36,864 nucleotides of DNA, from NCBI GenBank assembly GCA_009733715.1, contig WMKJ01000117.1:1-36864 (forward strand), read 5' to 3'. The first letter of the stretch is position 1; every line of letters begins with the position of its first letter. A program made the translations under genes and the position numbers. Positions 17,986-25,549 of the stretch are shown one piece after another. This DNA is from Herpomyces periplanetae (taxonomy: Eukaryota > Ascomycota > Laboulbeniomycetes > Herpomycetales > Herpomycetaceae). The notes under the pieces were generated by a model. The model was not told the origin of the DNA, made no database searches, and saw only the letters and a program-made list of their open reading frames with translations.

Positions 17986-20900
17986 TTAAGCTTTACATCG
18001 ATTCCTTTGTGCTAGAAATGGACTAGGCATTTCTTCACGTTCCGGATTCCATAAAGCTGCCGTGCGCTTCGCAAGCTTCTGAAGACCTCGACCGGAAAAT
18101 TCAACTGCTCTACCGCTACCACCACCTGCTGATGGTTGAACATTACTTGTAGTATCGTAAGTCTCCAAACATTCATTTCCTCCAGCATCATCATTTCTAC
18201 TCGTCGTGGATTCAATTGATTCGCCTTTACCAAGCGAATTATTACCTTCTCCAGCTCCACCATTCATATGTCCGGAGCATACTGCTTTAACTTGATCTTG
18301 GGTGTTAACAGCCTGCCCTGATGTATGACCGATAACCGTTGCTCGACTGTTTTGTTGCCCCATGGCTAGCTCAACCAAACTACGACCTTGTAATTTATAT
18401 TTACTTTGTATTGCGGCTCGTAACATTTCATCATTTCCCTTTTTAGACTTGAAACCCCCGTTGGCTGCAGTATTACTGCCATTGCTAATGTTGGTCGTCG
18501 AATTGTTTGACCCATTTAAGCGTGTTATAGTGTTAACCGGTAACATACGCCCGAATGCTGTACTATCCGTACTTCCGGTACTAGCTTCTCCGTTGTTACC
18601 CAGACCAACACCTCTATCAGCGTTAAATCCATTCCGTGACGCATCACGGCTCCCGTCCGGGGTAACGCCAGCCTTAATTCTTGCCGCCATTGTAGCTTCA
18701 CGCCGCCCGGGAGTGTTAATTTTGAATTTTGTAGGATCTGCTTTTCGACATGGGCTTGTAAGACCATTTGCTTGGGAAGATATAGGAGCCGTAGGTAGTT
18801 TAATTGGTGCTTGATTACCCTTATTACCTTTAAGTATCAATCCTGCTCCACTGAGTATCGGTAGCTTGAATGCGCTTGTTGTTGTAGTACGCCGTCGGGG
18901 ACTTGCTGCGACAACTGGTACTGCACTAGCCGGTCGCTTTACAACTGCTGACGATTGGTGTCGTGTCCCTCCGCACACCTGAGTAGATTCTTCTGTTGGA
19001 AGCACACCACCTATACCATGTTGTTTTTGTCCTGATAAATTTGGCGTACTTCCCGTACGTCCTTTAAGTATCCCCGAACGTGGCCGAGGCTGACACACTA
19101 GTCGCTTTGGAACACGAAATGGTTCCTTAGATATGGCATTACCAAGAGTTCCACTACATGGCAAAGTAGCAGACGCATCTCTCGATAATACCCTTCGCGT
19201 TTTCCGTTGAACTGGGGAAGGTGACATTAACGGTGCATCACCTTCAAAATCACCGTCGATGCCATCATGATTCTTGGATAAACTAGGTAAATCAGAGCAA
19301 TCCGATCCTGCGAAAACCGATAGCGCTGGTGACCCCGGATCAACCGACTGGAAAAAGTCTATGTTGGTATTAGTCATTGCATCATTACTCGGTATGCATG
19401 AACCATTTAATCGTTGAAAGCTACAGAGACTATCATCACCAGATCTAACGTCTGTTGTATGAGATTGTGTTAGATCGGTTATTGTAATCGGTGCGTTGGA
19501 TGTAACCGATGTCGCTGCAGTAACTGCAGTTCTCGTTGTTGACGTAGACTTGGACATGGATGTCGATGCTGAAGACGATGCTGAATCGCCAACGATGCCT
19601 CCGGTTGCAGTAGCAGCGGCTGCTGCTGCGGCTGCTGCAAAAACGTTCTGTATACCACCAGGGTTTAAGTTAAATGATCCAGGTAAATCTGTTGTTGTAG
19701 GAATCTGAGTATCCTGAGGGGACTTCCGGCCAGTTGACTGAAACAACGTGTTGGACAGAGGAGCACTAAAGCCAATATTTCCAAACAAATCATCATTACA
19801 ATGAAAACGCTGGTTAGGTGCAGTTCCAGCATCATTGAAGCGCTTGAGAGCGGAACGTTTCATAGACGACGTAGGAACGGGAGAAGGGTCTGCCATAATC
19901 ACATCCATAGGTGACGCAAGCTGACTTGGATAGGATGAAACGTACATAGTCTGCGCGCGAGTAAGCGGCGTTCGATTAAGCGTTCTCCGCTGTAAACGTG
20001 CAACTGGCTCACGACGAATCGTTAATGGAGAATGAAGTGACAGTGTGGAAAAGCCTGGTTGAATTAATGAATCATCACCTGAGCTAGTTCGGTCAGTATT
20101 TTGCATTATTGCGGCAGTCCGATGAGAATCAAAACCTGTAGGAACTCCTTTGCGACGAGATGGAAGTGAAGTTTGACAGGAGCTGGTAACATCAGAGTTT
20201 CCAGCTTGATGTAAACCTCTACCAACATGATGAGAAAAGCCTGGTTCTTGAAATGGATCTGGTAGTAGTGAACATTTAGTTGAAGTATCATTGCCACTGC
20301 CAGAGACTTGAGTAGCGGAGGGCTGAGTTTGCTGTTTAACTGTTTCGAATTTAAGCTTTTCTGAAGCTAAGCGCGACTCAACTTCGACGTTAACACGACG
20401 ATTAACTTCAGCATCAAATTGAGCTTGTAATGTTTGCATCTGTTGTTTGCGCGCATACTCTAATTCTTCAGCATGCTCCCTGCTACACTTGGCTTCGCAT
20501 TCTTGTCGAACTTGCGCAGCAATTTCACTTTTTAACGCTTCAGCTTGACTGGCCAGTTGAGTTTGCTTCTCGTGTAAACAAACTGCCCAATCATTTAGAA
20601 AGTGTTCCTTACGAGTTATTAGGACCCGCGGGTGGTTGAGCAACTGAGCCGTATTAGGGCGTCTGGTTGGATTAACGTTTAAACAATGTGCAATGATATC
20701 CTGAAGTTCGGAAGAAAATTGTGAAGGTATGCGGGGGAATTTTCCCTGTTTAATTTTTTGGACCAAAGATAGATGAGTTTGCGCTACGAAAGGAGGAGAA
20801 CGGGCGCATAACTCGTAGATAATGCAACCCAATGACCATACGTCTGAGTGTAATGTATATTTTTCGCCGTTACATATCTCTGGTGACATGTAAAATGGAG

Positions 20901-21687
20901 TGCCAACGTACGTTTCGGCGAAACCTTGACACTGTAAAATTTTGGACAGTCCAAAATCGCCGAGTTTAACGGAATTATTCTGGTCAAGAAATACTGGAAA
21001 AATGCAAAAGTAAATGGTTAGTGTGAAAATAGAGGGTAATTGACGAATTCTTTCAACAGAGAGAATTAAATGGAGGAGAGTTTACCGTTTTCGGGCTTCA
21101 AGTCACGATGAAGGATCATCAGACGTTGAGTAGGTGGATCAGAAGTTGATTTGGGTCTCAAATTTTTAGGTAAAGTTGTAGGGAATTCAAGTTCAGGAGG
21201 ATCTTCACCGTAATGGCAACGGTAAAGAGCAGTAGCAAGTTGGGTTAAAACGTTCCATACAAAGTCTTCTGAAGCGTATTGGTGCTTTGACTTTAGTGAG
21301 GTAATGTACTGCCCAAGGTCACCATTACCACAGTACTCCATGTAAAGATGTAGTAACTGAGAAGCTTTGAAATGTTCACGCTCAAAATAGGCAACGATAT
21401 TCTTATGCCTTAATTCCTTTAAAATGGAAAGTTCAGCGGAAAGTTGTTCACGCTCTTTGGGAGACATTTTAACGTAAGATATCTCTTTGCGACAGAGGAC
21501 TAAACCGTCGGACTTCCGGCGAACTTTGTGTATAACCCCAAATGATCCATGACCTGTGGAAGAGAGACGCGTGGACGAATAGAGTTAGCAAGTGAAAGGA
21601 TGGAAAGATGAAGAGTAATGAAGAGGAAAGTGTACCGATTTTCTCGAGGACTTCATACTTATCGTTCTCAAGAGACTTGGACGACAT
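17986..21687 (-). CDS. nimA: NIMA-family mitotic Ser/Thr kinase (Nek2 class), 3 exons
   Basis: The exons are 21687-21636, 21553-21086 and 20993-17986, giving 1175 residues with phases agreeing at both junctions. The kinase domain spans about residues 11-298: glycine loop GHGSFG (18-23), catalytic Lys40 in RKEI, HRDLKPEN (Asp168), DFG (Asp186) and TPFYMSPE (to 212). The stretches KMSPKEREQLSAE and QLATALYRCHYGEDP, and an insertion before the HRD motif, match Aspergillus NIMA closely. NIMA promotes mitotic entry, chromosome condensation and partial opening of nuclear pores. A charged coiled coil follows (about 305-395). The remaining roughly 780 residues are Ser/Thr/Asn/Gly-rich and disordered, with a poly-Ala tract and basic patches; NIMA itself is about 700 residues, so this tail is very long. 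Upstream is a strongly pyrimidine-rich sense strand for almost 1 kb. Neighbour Nup53 is a plausible functional contact, but this is inference only. Confidence 0.93.
20994..21085 (-). other. nimA intron 2 (92 bp)
   Basis: Donor GTAAAC and acceptor TTTTTCCAG, with branch candidate CACTAACC. Splicing joins HRDLKPEN to VFLDQNNSVKLGDFG in frame (phase 1). Confidence 0.9.
21554..21635 (-). other. nimA intron 1 (82 bp)
   Basis: Donor GTACAC and acceptor TTCCACAG, with branch candidate TTGCTAAC. It splits the Gly codon of the ATP-binding loop, so splicing restores EKIGHGSFGVI. Confidence 0.9.
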
Positions 21688-21906
21688 TTTGCGCTGAAGA
21701 GGGGAAAGTTAAGCGGACGAAGGTTATGAAGAGTAAGAAGAGGGATAATAATTAGGGTTGAAGTTGAGGGATGAACGAGTACATGTGGAAAACTATTGGG
21801 AGAAAGTGTGAAGGAGAAGCTGAGAGGAAAGATGGTGTAAACGATGAAAGCAGAAAACGATGATTGTTTAGACGAAGGAAGAAGAACTGGGAAAGGACCG
21901 ACGTTG

Positions 21907-21913
21907 TGATTGG
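21907..21913 (-). promoter_or_regulatory. CCAAT box, nimA side
   Basis: TGATTGG on the plus strand reads CCAATCA on the sense strand of nimA, about 220 bases upstream of its start codon. Confidence 0.35.
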
Positions 21914-22845
21914 TTTGATGGAGAAATAGGGCGAAAAATGGCGTGTTGACAAGGGGAGAAAAGACAAGAGTAAAGGAATGGATGCAAGGCAAAGGGAGGA
22001 ACAACGTGATTCCACGAGCACGCACAAACTCACGTACTACTCGAACGATGGAAAAGTCTAAGAATAATGGGGAGTGAATGATAGAGGGTATAAGTACTAA
22101 AAACAAAAAACAAAAATAAATGAAGGGTAGGAATTCGAGAAAATATTTAAAGGGATGAAGAGATAGAGTAGAGAGAAAAAGTTGAAGGAAGGAGATGAAG
22201 AGAGATTTGGGAGGGAGAAGTTAAGTTGGAGAAGAGGGAGAGAGAAAGATTAACTGTTATAAGAGAGGATAAAGGTAAAAGCGAGACAAAAACAGAGTTT
22301 AATCCAAACAAAAAACAAGGCAAAGGAGTAGAGAGGAAAAAGGGTTTTTGAAGAAAACGGAGAGACGACGAGTGAAGGCACAATTTACGAAATGGGAAAG
22401 CATTGAACGTAGGACGAAGGGAGAAACGGTGCAGAAGACGTAGAAGGAGAAAGAAATACAGTGGAGTATGTGATACTTGGGGAGGGGGGGCCGAAAAAAA
22501 TAAAAACCAGCCTTACGATATAGAGTGAAGATGTCGAGAAACAGCAAGGCGCGGAGAGGAAAATAAGAGGCGTATAAATAGGAAGAGATGAGAAAAAAAA
22601 GTTGTAGAGGAAAGTGTAGATTAGAGTGGATGAGAACCTTTTACAATTTCTTTACAGGCACGAAGTATCACGATCTGTACGATGAAATTTCCCGTTCATT
22701 ATTCCAGGTCAAGCAAACCAAGAGCAGCTATACACTTGAACAACCAGCAAAATACCGCATGCGCAGTAGAGTTTGTGTTTACTTTTCTACTATAAATAGT
22801 AGATTTCCTAAAAGGGCAATTCATCGTCTGGGGTCATCTGGGTTG

Positions 22846-22852
22846 TGATTGG
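22846..22852 (-). promoter_or_regulatory. CCAAT box, left member of an opposed pair
   Basis: TGATTGG is a full HAP/CBC consensus in inverted orientation, paired with CCAATCA 51 bases to the right. Confidence 0.4.
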
Positions 22853-22903
22853 TCCAAGGTAACTGGCAGAGTCGCCACTTCAACCTTAAGGTCCTGGCCT
22901 ACT

Positions 22904-22910
22904 CCAATCA
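22904..22910 (+). promoter_or_regulatory. CCAAT box, right member of an opposed pair
   Basis: CCAATCA lies about 420 bases upstream of MIC19. In fungi the HAP complex often drives mitochondrial genes, which would suit MIC19; this use is inferred. Confidence 0.4.
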
Positions 22911-23073
22911 AAAATTGTTCCGTGCTCAAAGCATACATCCTATTTGGGAAATATATTTACCATTCTCTCCTCCCCGTTGCCCAGCCAAACCCCTCGGTTG
23001 CCAAGCCCCACTTCTCACCCGCCCGGATCAAAATAGCTCCCGGCCCGTCTCCCGGACTTTAGCCGAGGAGAAG

Positions 23074-23080
23074 TATAAAT
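23074..23080 (+). promoter_or_regulatory. TATA-like element upstream of MIC19
   Basis: TATAAAT in the context AGTATAAATTCGCGGG, about 250 bases before the MIC19 start codon. Confidence 0.35.
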
Positions 23081-23329
23081 TCGCGGGTTTCGCTGCTGCG
23101 CGGCGCGTTTGGGCGCGCAAGACCTCATTTGTCCTGATGTGGAGTATTCGCGAATTTTTCCTCTGACTTTTCATCCCCGTCTGTTTCTTTCTGATTTACC
23201 AACTTTGCCAAAAAGGTTTTACTTCCTCCAGCTATCTTTGCCCTTCCTTCCGCTACCACGTTTTCACGTGTCGTTCAACTAGTGTCTTAACCGTTCACGT
23301 GTTCTTGTACGTGTGTGTATATTGATGAA

Positions 23330-23977
23330 ATGGGCCAGTTTTACTCTCAACCGTCTCAATCTACTCACATTTATCGAGCTATTGATTCTACTTCACCTTG
23401 CCCACTTAGCTCTGCTTCATCCAACGTTCCGTCTAAATTGTCAACCGACCTTTCACCTCACTCTGTTCCCCCTAGTGTTAACGTCGGTGCTAGTTTACTA
23501 GAATTGTTAGAATCCGATATCGAGACCGATTCAACTCGCCTCAAGAATCTTCAATGTCACATCCAGCAACGCGTTTCTCGTGAACTACAATCGCTTCGGG
23601 ATGATCAGGCCAACACATTTGAACTTACGCTTAAATCTCTAAAGGACAAATCCGAAGAATTTTCTAACCCAAAGCCCGATTCACCTTCATATCAACTCGT
23701 TAAATCACGGTTAGACGCCCTCCGTTCCGAAGTCGCCCAATTTAGATCGAGCTTGCCCGGGTCAGCCCCCCCGTCGTCTCCTTCCTCCGATCTGTCATCG
23801 ATACTCTCTCCCACAGATGCCACACTTCCCGAAAAATTGGTTTCGGCAAGGTCTTCGCTGATTGACTGCTTACGCTCAAATGATCGTCGTCCTTTAAATT
23901 GTGGAGCTGAAGTCGAGAATTTTAAAGATCAAGTTCGTGATTTTGAACGAAAATTCATCGATCAATGTCTAACATAA
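23330..23977 (+). CDS. MIC19: MICOS subunit Mic19 (Aim13), putatively N-myristoylated
   Basis: This 215-residue protein starts at the ATG at 23330; the longer open frame begins only with GTG. The N-terminus MGQFYS fits the myristoylation pattern M-G-x-x-x-S, as in yeast Mic19 (MGSNTS). A polar, partly helical middle (about 55-145) includes probable coiled coils, for example around 69-110. The C-terminal block, residues 177-202, has LIDCLRSNDRRPLNC followed by EVENFKDQV, matching the yeast Mic19 end (CLLANKGKPLNC, EEMEEFKKLV), with the same C-x10-C cysteine pair at 180 and 191. Mic19 is a peripheral inner-membrane protein facing the intermembrane space that links Mic60 to the rest of MICOS and shapes crista junctions; its cysteines can form a disulfide. 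The gene ends in TAA at 23975-23977, just 36 bases before the next start codon and in the same frame. Confidence 0.88.
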   Translation: MGQFYSQPSQSTHIYRAIDSTSPCPLSSASSNVPSKLSTDLSPHSVPPSVNVGASLLELLESDIETDSTRLKNLQCHIQQRVSRELQSLRDDQANTFELTLKSLKDKSEEFSNPKPDSPSYQLVKSRLDALRSEVAQFRSSLPGSAPPSSPSSDLSSILSPTDATLPEKLVSARSSLIDCLRSNDRRPLNCGAEVENFKDQVRDFERKFIDQCLT

Positions 23978-24013
23978 ATATCTACCTACGACGTGAAAGA
24001 TCATTGTTTTATA

Positions 24014-24673
24014 ATGTTGCAAAAGACACCAACAAGTTCCTTGCATAAGCCTGACTTAGCTTCATCACTCCCACCCGAATTCACAATTGAACCTATGTCC
24101 TCAGAGTTTATACCATCGTTTACTCGGCTAAACCAAACATTACTTCCCCTACCTTACCCTTCGTCATTCTACCGTGATACCCTGCGTAAACCATGTATAC
24201 AGAAAGTTTCATTCTGCGTTAACTCTTCAGTGACTCACTCAATCGTAGCAGCTATTCGTTGCCATCTATTGCTTCCGTTAACTTTCCAAAACAGTCTTTG
24301 TGAACCAGGTTGTTCCCTCAATTATTCTTTACCAACACGCACTAATGATCAAATATCCTCCGCAACACTTTATATTAGTACTCTATGCACATTATCACCG
24401 TACCGTCGCTTCGGTATAGGCTCAGCTTTACTCGACCGAGTTATCAATGCCTCCTCGGAGATACTGTCCCGGGAATACTCCGTAGCCGAACCGCATCGTC
24501 TTCGAATTCTCGCTCATGTATGGCTTGCCAATACATCTGCTCTGTCATGGTACGTCAAGCGAGGGTTTTTTCCAGTTTCGACAGAACAATCGTATTATCC
24601 TTCACTCGAGCCTTCCTCATGCTTTGTCATTGAAAAAATTATCGTTTTGAACAACTCCTCGCAAATGGATTAA
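24014..24673 (+). CDS. NAA50: Naa50-type N-terminal acetyltransferase (NatE, GNAT fold)
   Basis: This is a 219-residue protein from the first ATG at 24014; the frame is open back to the MIC19 stop. Residues 24-64 (FTIEPMSSEF, TRLNQTLLPLPYPSSFY) match the Naa50 start, where RLNQxxFPVxYxxxFY is typical and helps bind the peptide N-terminus. The acetyl-CoA site is at 120-136: YISTLCTLSPYRRFGIG carries the R-x-x-G-x-G signature (131-136). The later HVWLANTSALSWYVKRGFFPV (167-188) is the usual GNAT strand-helix with the conserved N-xSA-xxxY pattern. A loop at about 87-115 is longer than in human Naa50. Naa50 acetylates nascent N-terminal methionines and docks on the NatA complex at the ribosome. 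No promoter space exists between it and MIC19, so it may depend on MIC19 transcription or on a promoter inside MIC19. Confidence 0.87.
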   Translation: MLQKTPTSSLHKPDLASSLPPEFTIEPMSSEFIPSFTRLNQTLLPLPYPSSFYRDTLRKPCIQKVSFCVNSSVTHSIVAAIRCHLLLPLTFQNSLCEPGCSLNYSLPTRTNDQISSATLYISTLCTLSPYRRFGIGSALLDRVINASSEILSREYSVAEPHRLRILAHVWLANTSALSWYVKRGFFPVSTEQSYYPSLEPSSCFVIEKIIVLNNSSQMD

Positions 24674-25549
24674 ACTATTCTCTCTTCTATCCGTATGATA
24701 GTGGTTTATTCGCTTTTTTAACTCCCTCAGTATCATCGAACATGTTATATTCACCGTCTTTATTATCATGAAAATTTAAAATATTAAAAATAAAATGGTA
24801 GCTCAATTATTCATCCCTTAATGCTGCACACACAACCAACTCTTCGCACGGGCTTCCAGCCTACATCGCACGCCCTTTGTAAAAAGTTAACTATTGAGAA
24901 ATCCGTCCGTAATGTGCTCGAACGCATTAACTCGAGACTGGCATTGCTAACGCCGTTATCGTTAACATTTAAAAATCACTATGGGTTCACACATTTTTCT
25001 AAAGCGTCATCTCCTTTTGAATAAGATGTCATATTAACCAAGACTTAGTTCGGCATGCACATCGCGCTCCCGCCAAATTAATCGAATTCGTTCCATCATA
25101 AACCAGCTAATCAAGAACGTATGAGCGCTCTTCCGCTCTGTGTAATAAACCAATTCTAAAGCTCTTGCGATACCACGTGTGCGTGTTCCATCCTCTGCTT
25201 TTATAATTCGCTTTTCCAGTTGATCAACGGTCTGTCGGCCTGTCTAACGCTCGCTTGCTTATCAACCTTCTAAGTCAATTATATATTTGATTAACCTGCC
25301 CGCTGTTTCAGTCCATCTACTCACTAACGAGTCATCAAGATAATAAATCTGCCTTTTTGCGCACTGGGTAACTTCTCTCGTTTAAATCCCCCTTACCGAA
25401 CCCTGCTTGCGTCAAACTAAATGTTATAACCCATTTAAGTCTAGCTGTGTACGTTTCCATTTTGTAAGAGTATGTGCGCAGATGCGCGTGCACTTGTATG
25501 TTCGAGTCCACTCATTTGACATTCCAACTATATCACTGTCATTCGGACA
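24674..25549. other. Convergent intergenic region between NAA50 and the reductase-like gene
   Basis: Both flanking genes end here. An A/T-rich stretch at 24772-24796 contains AATAAA-type signals that could serve NAA50 polyadenylation. A 67-codon ATG frame at 24821-25024 has no recognisable features. At 25469-25501 there is an alternating purine-pyrimidine stretch with the dyad GCGCA-GA-TGCGC (25476-25487), which also occurs at 4546-4557. Confidence 0.45.

Larger units (their letters stand above)
21688..23329. promoter_or_regulatory. Divergent promoter region, nimA (-) and MIC19 (+)
   Basis: The plus strand is purine-rich from 21690 to about 22640, for example 46 of 60 bases in 22201-22260, and pyrimidine-rich from about 22930 to 23330. 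Each gene therefore has a pyrimidine-rich upstream sense strand, with the switch near 22.65-22.9 kb. Two opposed CCAAT boxes (22846-22852, 22904-22910) sit at the switch, with TATA-like elements at 22791-22797 and 23074-23080. Frames within it (22588-22848, 22849-23166, and minus-strand 21585-22106) are judged spurious. Confidence 0.5.

Noticed and set aside
21585-22106. 173-codon minus-strand frame upstream of nimA
   Set aside because: Low-complexity product of the C/T-rich strand that overlaps the first exon and intron of nimA in another frame.
22588-23166. Two short adjoining plus-strand frames upstream of MIC19
   Set aside because: No family resemblance; they contain the CCAAT and TATA elements, so promoter DNA is a better reading.
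23975-23977. Stop-codon reassignment making MIC19-NAA50 one gene
   Set aside because: TAA, TAG and TGA all end other complete genes in the window exactly at their expected C-termini, so the code appears standard.
25470-25515. Possible tRNA because of GTTCGAGTCC
   Set aside because: The T-loop-like word has no matching acceptor, D or anticodon stems upstream. No other tRNA-like cluster was found by eye.
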